A program made the translations under genes and the position numbers. Shown here piece by piece: positions 1 through 8,581 of a DNA stretch of 10,479 bases. The notes beneath the pieces are model-generated. The model worked only from the letters and a program-made list of their open reading frames with translations, was not told the origin of the DNA and did no database searches. The DNA is from Nephromyces sp. MM_2019 (lineage: Eukaryota > Apicomplexa > Aconoidasida > Nephromycida), in assembly GCA_015657535.1 (NCBI GenBank), contig JADHZB010000468.1, positions 1 to 10,479 on the forward strand, written 5' to 3'. The first letter of the stretch is position 1. Every line of letters starts with the position of its first letter.

Positions 1-767
1 ACTCAGACCTACTCAGTTCCCTGCACTTCGTATCATTCATGCGCAGTTAAACCACGAAAAATTCGTAATATCATGAAGCGTAATTACCTAATGCTTCCTG
101 TTCAAATACCACTTAAACAATATTCTCGATTTACACAAAGATGAAGCGCCATTCCTTGTTACTTCTCTTGATCCAAGATCCTCAAATAACTCACTTAGTA
201 TAAATGACTTTACCTAACTTACTTAGGCAAACATTTGAGATATTTAAGTAGCATCAATATAAACGCTCACCATACCTGTCACAATAAATAGTAAAGCACC
301 TATGCACGGCTTGTATTTAAACTGCAGCACGCTCCCATTGAAAATATAACTCGCTCACATTTTCTACTTCACTTCACGGTGTTGCACATAAGCAAGTAAG
401 CAATAGAGTTGATTGTTTTCTCATGCCTTCCTACTCATTGCCGACAAATTTCACATGCTAATAGCAATTGAGCGCATAATTTCATAAACTGAATACTTCA
501 ATACTCTCATGAAACATGAAAAAGTGGTGGAAATCCCGGACATGACCTGTTATAATATCAATGAAGTTGGTAGGTCTCATAGAGTAGGGACTTTCGCGTA
601 TCACGATACACTGAAATTATGGCATGCTACCGAAACACAGCGGGAGTGGCAAGTGTTATTTGGAAAAAGCTTGCTTGCAATAACCGCATCGTGTGATCTA
701 CATTCGAGCTTTGGTTGAGTAAGGGCGCTAGGATCGAGTGAAGTACACTCGCCCCTAATGACAGATG
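1..767. repeat. 767-bp direct repeat, left copy (window-terminal)
   Basis: This stretch is identical, base for base wherever I compared it, to 9713-10479. It begins at the first base and its partner ends at the last base of the window, so the repeat boundaries are set by the window ends and not by any visible element. No terminal inverted repeats, target-site duplications or transposase accompany it. The simplest reading is that the sequence is a closed circle, or one unit of a tandem array, of 9,712 bp with a 767-bp overlap. The repeat is AT-rich and has no recognised gene. It holds one ATG-started frame of 69 codons (509-718) that I do not recognise. Confidence 0.97.
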
Positions 768-1034
768 CGCACTATTATGCGTTGCACGGCTCAAAGAGCT
801 CCGCTGCATCCCAAAACACCAAGGTAACAATCACCTCATAGTTCAGCCATACATGACAATGCGATGCATACACTTTCATACACGATAAGGCTAAGTTACT
901 GCATATGAGGCACAAATGTTGTGTAGCAGCAGTTTGACTCATAGGAGTACGGACAACCAATTTTATCAGCATGTATCTCCAGTATTATAGCTAAAGTGAC
1001 ATAGCAATACTAATAAAATTACGTTGGCATCGAT
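768..1034. other. Intergenic region 5' of tRNA-Ser(CGA)
   Basis: No convincing gene is visible on either strand. A 65-codon minus-strand frame overlaps 775-972 but shows no recognisable family or signal. With the AT-rich repeat on its left, this gives about 1 kb of DNA without a recognised gene before the tRNA gene. RNA polymerase III promoters of tRNA genes are internal, so no upstream tRNA promoter is expected here. Confidence 0.6.
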
Positions 1035-1116
1035 GACAGTTTGTCCGAGTGGTTAAGGAGGTAGACTCGAAATCTACTGGGCTCTGCCCGCGCAGGTTCG
1101 AATCCTGCAGCTGTCG
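1035..1116 (+). tRNA. tRNA-Ser(CGA)
   Basis: An 82-nt serine tRNA that folds fully. The acceptor arms GACAGTT and AGCTGTC pair over 7 bp with one G-U. The D stem is TCC/GGA around a GAGTGGTTAA loop. The anticodon stem GTAGA/TCTAC holds the loop CTCGAAA, giving anticodon CGA, which reads UCG. The long variable arm GGGCTCTGCCC is diagnostic of class II (Ser/Leu) tRNAs. The T arm is GCAGG/CCTGC around TTCGAAT. The discriminator is G1116, as expected for eukaryotic serine tRNA. CCA is not encoded and there is no anticodon intron. A and B box promoter elements lie inside the D and T arms. No TTTT follows within about 185 nt, which is unusual for a Pol III gene. Confidence 0.97.
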
Positions 1117-1305
1117 GGTTGTTCATTGCGCCGACAGGTTGTGGCCCCGCGGACCTCTAATGTTCTCGCCCTTGTGCCGCCACCTCGACGAGCTCGATCG
1201 CGGCAATCATTTATCCCTTTACGCTACTATGGATGCTGAGGTCAAAATGTTTGACAAGCTTTGCTCAAGCGCGGCTGGCCGCGCTGTCAGCCTGATAGCA
1301 GCTCC
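1117..1305 (+). other. GC-rich tRNA-downstream stretch with strong hairpin; possible ncRNA or trailer
   Basis: The 190 bases directly after tRNA-Ser(CGA) are clearly more GC-rich than the surrounding intergenic DNA. Near the end is a stable hairpin, AGCGCGG / CCGCGCT around a CTGG loop (1268-1285), followed about 20 nt later by a T5 run. This could be a structured RNA co-transcribed with the tRNA, an extended tRNA trailer, or a remnant of coding sequence. I checked by eye for 5S rRNA, U1, U2, U4, U6, SRP RNA and simple C/D-box snoRNA hallmarks and found no convincing match. An unrecognised 87-codon frame (1049-1312) crosses both this stretch and the tRNA, so it is unlikely to be a gene. Confidence 0.35.
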
Positions 1306-1310
1306 TTTTT
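1306..1310 (+). terminator. T5 run, candidate Pol III terminator
   Basis: Five consecutive Ts follow the GC hairpin at 1268-1285. This is the first run of four or more Ts downstream of tRNA-Ser(CGA) on the coding strand, so by the usual Pol III rule it is the earliest canonical stop for that transcript. It lies 190 nt past the mature tRNA end, much farther than the usual distance. Function is inferred, and weaker nearby signals could be used instead. Confidence 0.4.
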
Positions 1311-3240
1311 GAGGGTAAGAAACGGTGCTCCGCGTCTACCTCTTACAACCCTACGTAGGATGGTGGGCTTGCGAAGGAGCGTATACTTCATAATAAAAAC
1401 CATGACAACGCACCATGCATCGTGTACAGGCTGCTTCTGCTCGCCTTTTAAAGCTTGCTAGCATTTTCTGCACCAAAGGTACCACCAAGAGAAGACTCTA
1501 GGTAGTGACGACGTCTTTCGGAATTCATTGAAGTTCACACCAGCTTATTCATATTCGATCTTCGGGTAGCATGTGTCCTGACCATGCTATTCCTCACTCG
1601 GCAAAGCATTCGGATAACGCATCGCTTTATTATGCGCACCGGTGTTACTGGTGGCTTGCGCAGAAACCCGGTTATACTGATCAATGCAGTCCGCACTCGC
1701 AAGAAAATCGCCTGCTTCCACAGAAGACTGCGATACAACATTGCTACGCAAAAATAAACAGGCGAAGATGTACGGTACATTTCCAGGTCCTTGGCTTTGA
1801 TAAACTCAAGGCGAACATATAGCTTGAGTCAAGGAATATTGGGATGTGCTAAAAAAGTAAATTGATGAAAAGCAGAGCTGTTATTCCCACCCTTGTCATA
1901 CCCAAAGTTCCGATGCCGAGAACGCTTATTTCTCAGTATGGCTGGGGCAAATAGCACACAAGCGCTCTTGGCATATACAGAAATGGATATGACTATAACG
2001 CACCTAATAAACTGGGAATTCTGCCATTATCAGAGCGTTATCCAAGTCCTTTGTCAGTCGTGGCCAATAACAGTACTTTTTGTCTGAGTAGGTGCCTAGA
2101 AGGCTATCATGCAGACTATTACGCACTCAGCTTAGCCCATGGTATCTTCTACTTACTCCTCTTTCAAGTTGCTTGATTGGCATAATAAAAATAACCCATG
2201 TGACGACAGGATTAAGCTACCACCTAAAGTAGATTTCGTGGTGGTCATTTGCTAGATTAAGGAAAATTAGGGTGTAAAGCAGCAAAAGGTACCCCATTTT
2301 TATAATAGCATTGCGATCAGCGTGTAGATAACACTATCTTCATTCGCTTAGATCATGTATGAAAAAATGTTATACCAGCAGTTTTCAATCCAGTTCACCA
2401 CATCTTACCAGAGTTAGGTAATGTTAGGCACATCAATGCAATCTTATCACAGTCCTAAATTAATTGTATTATACCCGCTCTTACTTTAAGCAGTAAAAGG
2501 ACTGCGCTCATAGCTAGAATACCAGCGCTGTAGAACATTTTTAAATTAAGTCAGTAAAAGTAAGTGCAGCTCTCTGGAGATTTAAAATGCGCAATGGGTA
2601 CCTGGGGGATCCATTCCTAAGATATCTAAGGTACAGTAATGGGAATGATAATGAGAGCTGAGGCAGCATAAAGGCGAAGTTCATCTGCATTGCATGCGCT
2701 TGTTTGAGCTCAAGCGCTTAAGCTGGTGCGACCATAAAATTGAGTTGTAGCGCACTACACGCGCCGGATCCAATCTACCCATCGAAGTAACCCTCCTGCC
2801 CCAAAACAATCATCAGTTGTGAAGGTAATTTTCTGCACTCCTGCACTGCGAAATTCCGAAAATAGTCACCGAATTTAGCACTGCAACGGCTACCCACTCC
2901 TTTTAAAGGTAGAAAAGTACGTGGTTGGGACCTCCAGGCAACTTGTATCGCGCTTGCACCGTTGGCCTCACTTCGATATGAAAATTCCTAGCATGATTTT
3001 TCAAAGCGGACACTGATAGAGTGTCAGGGATGAATATGCGACTCTCTCATTTCCCAAGAATATTACGGAAATGTATCTTTCTGTTCTTTTCCTCTTCGAA
3101 TATTCCTGTCACTGCATGAAAATTTATGTTTACTAAAAATGATATCGCCTTGGCAAAGACAGGCGGAGTCCCTAAGCCTGTTGCATATGATGACCGCATA
3201 AATTGAGCGGTACATATCCTAAGTCCAACACTATGGATTA
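1311..3240. other. Long region with no recognisable gene
   Basis: About 1.9 kb with only short open frames, none over 85 codons. The overlapping frames at 1535-1780 (minus) and 1571-1822 (plus) are on opposite strands and show no known motif. The frame at 1893-2087 does not begin with ATG. The left part (to about 1750) is somewhat richer in GC than the right part. A short inverted repeat, ACCACC/GGTGGT, lies near 2218-2245. I see no tRNA, rRNA or mobile-element feature. Unrecognised small exons of a neighbouring gene cannot be excluded. Confidence 0.5.
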
Positions 3241-3272
3241 TTTCTCAAAAAAACCCCCTTTAGCTTCTTGCA

Positions 3273-3363
3273 ACTCTCAGAGGCTGGAATGAAGCAGTAC
3301 TGACTTCATGTTAAATTTTTAAAAAATAATCACTAAAACGGGTCCTCTGAGAGTCCGTTTTTT
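3273..3363 (+). other. Nested inverted repeat followed by T6 run
   Basis: ACTCTCAGAGG (3273-3283) and CCTCTGAGAGT (3344-3354) are perfect 11-bp inverted copies about 60 nt apart. Inside lies a second dyad, ATGAAG / CTTCAT (3289-3294 and 3304-3309), enclosing the palindrome CAGTACTG. A T6 run follows at 3358-3363. The arrangement resembles a stem-loop terminator or the 3' end of a small structured RNA, and it sits about 170 bp upstream of the protease start codon. A T5 run within the loop (3316-3320) argues against a simple Pol III transcript crossing it. It could equally be a transcription-factor dyad in the protease promoter, or chance. Confidence 0.4.
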
Positions 3364-3535
3364 CATTGTTAGACTCATCTAAAACCATACATAAGCAAAG
3401 TAATGATGTAACCCCAGCTGAACCGGCGATTAAATTTTTCCACGATTTAGATATTTATTGTTTAGCAGTTCTCTACGTTCCTGATAAATTTATTCCATTT
3501 ATAGTGTGCCACTACGCTGGTTTTGTGAATTCACG

Positions 3536-4335
3536 ATGAAGCAAAAAAATAAAGCGGCTATTACCTTTTTTGGGTTTGTGTTTTACATTTTTTTGGGGCT
3601 AGCTAATGTTAAGCCGTGTACTCTAGTAAGCTGTGACAATTTTGATCTGAAGTATTCGAACAGTAATGATGGCAAGGCGAAGGAGTGGTTTCCATCATTA
3701 ATAGAAGAGTACGTGGAGTCCGTAATCGCATTGACAAATAATGGTTCCACTGGTGGCTCTGGATTGCACGAGCCAGAATTAATTACATCAGGAGAAAGTT
3801 TGCTTGAGTCTAAGAATGGAAAAGGAGTGTTGCGCGCTAGGCGCGAAATTGGCGCTTACCAGCTTGCCAACGCTCAGGAACTATTTCAAAGCGAGGACTA
3901 TTTGGTGCCTTATAACAGAAAAAATTATTCTGGAGTACGCGCTCTTGAACCAACGCCTGTCGGACAATCGTCCGATCTGTCACAAACAGGCAGTTCAAAT
4001 GTCAGGAGGACTGCACTTCCTCCGTCTCCTTCATCCTTCGTTACGCCTTTGTATGGAAGCATACACTCCTCAGCCTATTACTTCGTTGATCTAACTATAG
4101 GGGTAGAGAATGGTCAAACTCAATCTTTAATAGTAGATACCGGTTCCTCGGTAACAGCATTTACTTGCAAGGATTGCAGGTCCTGCGGTGAGCATTTGGA
4201 TCCTCCATTTGACTGTTCCTTCTCAAAAACTTGCCGGGGAATCAAATGCTGGAAAAATTGTAATTTCTGCCATTTATTCGGTTCGTGTCACTTTTGCGAT
4301 ATCGAATGCAAGCTCTGCTCCTTAGGCCAAACTAG
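3536..4335 (+). other. ASP5: ASP5-like gene, exon 1 (signal peptide, pro-region, first catalytic Asp, Cys-rich insert)
   Basis: The frame stays open from the ATG at 3536 to a TGA created immediately after the proposed splice donor, exactly where an intron is needed. The donor reads AG|GTGAGA at 4335/4336, a strong match to the eukaryotic consensus, and leaves two bases (phase 2). The exon encodes 266 complete codons. Its last 60 residues run from the DTGSS motif through spaced CxxC-like pairs (C211, C214, C217, C227, C233, C238, C242, C245, C251, C254, C258, C261), resembling the nepenthesin-like disulfide insert of plasmepsin V. The arginine pair at 112-113 in the pro-region could be a processing site, but this is speculative. 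Confidence 0.85.
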
Positions 4336-7269
4336 GTGAGAGGGGAACCAAGTGCCGGGATGCTACTTGAAGGTGCTGCATGGAGTGACACAGTGGTAGT
4401 AAGTTAGCAACTACAAATAGTATTACCTAGCTTCTAGAGATCAACTAATATTTTACTTGGGAAGTGACAACAGCATGAATTTTAATTGAAGAAGCAGTGT
4501 GCTTTGCATGCAGTTAGATCTGGCCAAAATAATACCATTGTCAGGTTTCAATCATTAGTTAAACGTCGGCTTAGCTGGTAAATCACAATAATGTAAAAAT
4601 GAATTACATTATTCGGCTTGGGTTAATAGCACCTTGAAATTGTCGCAGGTTCCAACTGAAATAGGTTAAATAACTTAGTGTTTTCTATTAAAAAAACGTT
4701 TGTAACTCACCAAGATCTATTCAGTCTACGAATATGCATTTTGCTCATCACCTTGATATTCATGGCATCAAAGGTTAAAACACTGAATGTCTACTCAAAA
4801 ATGCACTGTATAAATCTATATGCTGGTGACAAATCGAAGCATTTAGGAAGGTTTCAAGCTTCGCGTTGGCACCTTAGCAATTGCGTAGCAAATTTCCTTC
4901 ACTGGATGTGCTTAACACTGACCTCGCAGCACATTGGGATATAGTTTGCTAAAGTGGGAAGCAATCACTTAATACCCAAGGGCGAAGTTCCCATTATGAA
5001 AAATATTGCAATCAGATATTCAATTAGCAGAGTACTTTCTCTATTGCCTACTGGAAATGTGAGACATCAAATTGCAGCCATGCACATACCGTTAGCGGAT
5101 TGTTTCCATTTCGAGTCATCTGATGATTCAAGTGCATGTTAGTTGCCATGGCAAATACTTTGGGCGCAATGGCGCAAGAATGCTCTAGATACGCTTATTT
5201 TATGAGATACGTTTCACCGTTAATATTCATGAAGATCTTTAGTGCACTAGGCTCCTAGATTAAACATTATGCACCTGATGTTCATGATGATCTTTCACTT
5301 GGTCGAAACGACTTCCTTACCTATATGTACCCTTTCATTGAAAAAAAGTTCAAAGCTTTATATCGAGCATGGATATAACTTGAAGGAGTTGCAACTCTTT
5401 ACGCGGCTATAACGCGTCATAGCGGTTTTTCCCCATAACAATAAAAATGTGTCGGTGCTTCAATATATACTTACTCGAAAAAAATTTTAAGGGCATATCC
5501 GGTACTGAAAATACTACATGCGAGAGCGTGAAAATACCTCAATAAAGCAGCCTTAGATGGAGTTGAATGTCCATGTTAGGATTTAATTTCACCGCATTGC
5601 GAAGAAGTAGAAAATACAGCAAACACGGTGTTAATCATTGCTACACCTCTACATGACAACCTATGATAAGAAAATAGAAAAAAAAGATGAAAGCTGTATA
5701 AACATCTATCACATCGTTTAACCACTATATGGAATCCGGCTTTGAGCATTCGTTAAGCCACCCTTTGTCGGCCAAGAAGGTAAGGTCTTGGTGTATTACA
5801 ACAGAAGTATCGGTATGAAATACCAGCAAATTTTTAAACTTAGTTGCCGTTATATTATTGAAACTAAAGTTAAGCACGTAGTGAAAAAACTGCAGAAAAT
5901 CCCTTTCGTTTTTTATGGTTGTTATTCTGGCAGCTGCTTATACAGCGTCTACTACGCAGAAGGAAGTTCTATAAATGGAAATTGGCATACAGACTACGTG
6001 TCTTTCCCCCCTTTGAGTAATAGTGGCATCGAAATATACAAAAAAGGTGCTTTTCACGAAGAGTCAAGTTTTGTGATGCCCTTTGGATGCCATACAGTTG
6101 AGACGCATTTGTTTCTCACTCAACTAGCCTCAGGGATCATGGGGCTTCACAACGCTCCCAATTTTGGTCCGCCGGCATTTACTTCAGCAGCCTGGGCTTC
6201 TCAAAAATTTACTCATAACATGTTGTCCTTGTGCTTTTCAGAAAGTGGGGGTAGTTTGTCCTTTGGGAGCCCACAGCATGATTTTCATGAAGGGGCCAAC
6301 AGCTCCAGCCAAAGTGAAAAACAAAACTCGTATTTACTGAAAACAAAAATAAGCACGCACACTAGTGAAAATATTGTCCATGATGCACTGCCGGAACATG
6401 AAATAACGGACTCCAATTCACATCAAGCGCTGTTTCCCATAGTGTGGTTGATGCTGGCACCCAATGGGCATGCTTACACCCTTTACATCCTACGCCTGCA
6501 GGTAGGAGCTCATATTATCCCGATACAGCAGCAAAATAGGTTTAGCCGTATACCTATAGACTCCGGAACTACTTATAACTATTTCACTCCAAAAGTCTAC
6601 TCCTCAATATTAAAGGCTATAAAAGCATACCTGAGCAGCCAGAGTTCACCTCGAGGATTGAAAGAAGAGGCTAGTAATACTCCTCCATTCGCTGAAGAGC
6701 ATACAGCACAGTATGATCATCATTCCAAGACTCCTGGAGGAATTATAGGACTTCATTCGATCGCAGAACAAGTAGAGGATACATCAAGTAAAATTTCTCA
6801 TGAAAAGCACTCTGGTCTAAGGAATCTGGCGTCAAGTTTAAACGATTATGATATAGACAAAAATATATACTATGGAGACGATGGAAATATTTATAATGTC
6901 CCAGCTTCTGCAACCCCGAGGAAAACGTCAACAGATTTATCCGGCTATCCCCAGTGCTGGCTACTATCACATGGAGATGAAGATTTAAGATTTTTCCCCG
7001 ATATGACCTTCTTCTTTATAGGTTCAAACACAGAGAGTGATAGTGGTAGCGAAGTTGGCAGTCGCGTTGTGCTCAAGCCGCGTTCTTATCTCTTTAAAAA
7101 ACAGAAGACTGACTACCATTGCCTGGCTATGGATCGGGGCGAAGAGAATCTTCTTGGAATTCCTTTTTTCTTGTGGCACGATGTCATCTTCGATTTAGGA
7201 GCATCTAGGCTTGGAGTAGTACCTGCTGAATGTCCAATTACTGACTTTCAGAAGAGGATATCGCTATGA
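3536..7269 (+). CDS. ASP5: ASP5 / plasmepsin V-like aspartyl protease, two exons
   Basis: Proposed join 3536-4335, 5934-7269 (711 residues). The ATG at 3536 is chosen because it opens a classic signal peptide: a lysine-rich start, hydrophobic residues 7-22, and likely cleavage near A23. Residues about 24-180 are a low-complexity, probably pro-region. The catalytic fold starts at about 183 with a YFVDLTIG segment. The active-site aspartates are D201 (DTGSS) and D476 (DSGTT). A flap-like segment YYAEGSS starts at Y273, and a conserved-looking FGCHTVET lies around C319. Between the first motif and the flap is a cysteine-rich insert (12 Cys in 211-261). In this family such proteases reside in ER or Golgi and cleave PEXEL/TEXEL-type export motifs. 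That role here is inferred from resemblance. A C-terminal membrane helix, usual in plasmepsin V, is absent before the stop at 7267. The protein is longer than Plasmodium plasmepsin V because of inserts. Confidence 0.88.
4336..5933 (+). other. Intron of the ASP5-like gene (about 1.6 kb)
   Basis: The donor GTGAGA at 4336 is well supported. The acceptor is less certain. I prefer 5933, where a long pyrimidine-rich tract ending in GGCAG fits the phase and joins residue 267 directly to the CLYSVYYAEGSS segment. Acceptors at 5843 (TTTTTAAACTTAG) and 5804 (ACAACAG) also keep the frame and would add about 30 or 43 residues. The body is AT-rich and has stops in all frames. The in-intron frames at 4678-4944 and 4954-5142 have no recognisable homology. 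A perfect 10-bp palindrome lies at 4587-4613. An additional small exon inside the intron cannot be excluded. Confidence 0.75.
4587..4613. repeat. Perfect 10-bp inverted repeat in the intron
   Basis: AATAATGTAA and TTACATTATT pair perfectly around a 7-nt loop. The heptamer TCGGCTT occurs as a direct repeat on either side (4566-4572 and 4613-4619), which could superficially resemble a target-site duplication around a tiny insertion. The arms are AT-rich, so chance is a real possibility. Confidence 0.5.
5934..7269 (+). other. ASP5: ASP5-like gene, exon 2 (flap, second catalytic Asp, C-lobe)
   Basis: A single open frame of 444 codons plus the stop at 7267-7269. In order it carries the flap region (Y273-G277), the FGCHTVETHLF segment (about 317-327), a GIMGL turn that is typical of pepsin-like enzymes, the second active site D476-S-G-T-T, and a hydrophilic insert of about 100 residues (roughly 501-603). 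After the insert come the CWLL segment with C608, the YHC segment with C663, a DVIFDLG strand pair, and a final C700. The last residues are polar and there is no transmembrane helix. The frame stays open upstream to 5788, but that part is probably intronic read-through. Confidence 0.87.
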
Positions 7270-8224
7270 CATTTTTTCTGGGGTAGATAGGAGTTTAAAC
7301 CTGCCTCAGCCTGCCAATAGCGCTGGTGGTGGGCCCGATATGCAAAGTTTTATATCTCAAGACTAACGCCCTGAAATTTGGTATAACTTCGTGTCGCAAG
7401 ACACTATGTATAATACATTATAAAGTTTTTTGTAAATCTAGCATAGTGTTGCTACACTACTACTGTAAACATTAAAAGAATAAATTTATCGTAACCCCGA
7501 AAATAAACTCGCTGCTTAGTCATCCAAGGAAAGTTCATTTTAGGTGCATCGCATTATGATTAATAAAAACATAGTGAGTTCGCTGTAAAGCTGGCATATA
7601 AAAAATGGCGCAGCTTCACGATTAACCAAAGAATACTGCACCAAATTTTACAATGAAGCATCGTACTTCAATCCTTATTCGACGAGTGCAAGTTTTTAGT
7701 GCCGCGCATCTATATGAGATGGTAGATACGCTTAAACCTAGTTGCAGAAAGAATGAAGCCAACAATACAATAACAATTAACGTAGATACTAAGTCTTTTA
7801 ACGAATTTCACTTAAAAATCTCTAAATTCTGAACTATATACAAAAATACCGCTCAATAGCAAACCTTCAAATACCCAGAACGTTGTATGTGATTACGCTA
7901 TAAGCGCGCACATTAAAGACGAGGGGTAGCCAGACTACTGCTGCGCCCCGTTGGATGCCACGCATGGAGGGGCTCCCCCCTCATGGTCAGTGAAATTCCT
8001 CATCTGTTATCAGCAACTTTTGAGCTGCATAGCATTACGATGACTGAAATAGGAAAACACCCGTTTAGCACTGATATCACACTGCGAGATGAAGTTTTAA
8101 AATGCGAGGCTGACTTTATTACGTCTTAGCTCCAAGAATTGCATCTTCTTTCGTTGTTGTTGTAAAGCCTTGGGTAAGTAGTGCCGAAATTTTCCACGAA
8201 GCGGCAAGGCGGATGTAGCTCGGC
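7270..8224. other. 3' flank of the protease gene, no recognisable gene
   Basis: AT-rich sequence that probably includes the 3' untranslated region. No open frame is long enough to support a gene. A local GC-rich island lies at about 7918-7990 with the hairpin listed separately. If a third protease exon exists downstream, this stretch would be intron. Confidence 0.5.
7963..7985. other. Stable GC hairpin in AT-rich DNA
   Basis: The arms CATGGAGGGG and CCCCTCATG pair over 9 bp, with one bulged G, around a CTCC tetraloop. It lies in a GC-rich island that also has GGGG/CCCC complementarity at 7922-7925 and 7946-7949. It could be part of a structured noncoding RNA or a 3' UTR element. No known RNA family was recognised, and no T-run follows closely on the plus strand. 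Confidence 0.4.
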
Positions 8225-8293
8225 TTGTTCGTTGTAATTTACTATGTTAACACTAGAGACGAAAGAATTTTTGAGATCCAATTTATCTTACAG

Positions 8294-8581
8294 TTTTTAA
8301 GTCTATGGGTGTATATGACCCGTCCGTATCACCGAGCTTTGCTGAAACATGCCCGCATTTATTTCAGCAGCTCTCCGTTTACGTTAAAACATAGCTTACT
8401 TTTTAGCATTCACGAAGCAATCGGGTCAATAACCCTCCTGCGTTGGTATGGTTCAAGGTACCGGAATACCAAAATTGCCAGCTTATGTCTTCTAGTTTTC
8501 GTGATAGCTACCTACATTTGGATCAAACGATTAAAAAAGGAGGTTAAAATCATCGAAGTGGTCAGAGCGCCTAATCTATGA
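8294..8581 (+). CDS. Open segment with C-terminal transmembrane helix; possible 3' exon
   Basis: The frame is open from 8225 but does not begin with ATG, and an in-frame TAG sits at 8216. A good splice acceptor (TTTATCTTACAG) ends at 8293, and 95 codons follow to the TGA at 8579. The end of the peptide has a 17-residue hydrophobic helix (8474-8524, starting IASLCLLVF) followed by a basic KRLKK stretch and a 20-residue tail. This is the topology of a type I membrane anchor. Plasmepsin V-type proteases normally end this way, so this could be the missing anchor exon. No good donor is visible close to the stop of the protease frame. A GTAGTA donor at 7216 is in phase but would skip the final Cys. 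It may instead be a separate small membrane protein (first ATG at 8315) or a chance frame. Confidence 0.3.
   Translation, partial: FLSLWVYMTRPYHRALLKHARIYFSSSPFTLKHSLLFSIHEAIGSITLLRWYGSRYRNTKIASLCLLVFVIATYIWIKRLKKEVKIIEVVRAPNL

Noticed and set aside
509..718. ATG-started frame of 69 codons, repeated at 10221-10430
   Set aside because: It appears twice only because the segment is repeated. It has no recognisable motif, signal peptide or membrane segment, and its length is compatible with chance in this DNA.
1535..1822. Overlapping frames of 81 (minus) and 83 (plus) codons
   Set aside because: They lie on opposite strands over the same bases and neither resembles a known family. A structured RNA was also considered for this moderately GC-rich stretch, but no known fold was recognised.
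3804..4094. 96-codon plus-strand frame
   Set aside because: It overlaps protease exon 1 in another frame and is a shadow of that gene.
4678..5142. Two frames (88 and 62 codons) within the intron, the first with a hydrophobic stretch
   Set aside because: The first lacks an ATG at its start and neither has aspartyl-protease-like features. They are more likely chance frames in the intron, although a nested gene cannot be excluded.
6743..6970. 75-codon minus-strand frame
   Set aside because: It is antisense to the protease C-lobe insert and has no independent support.
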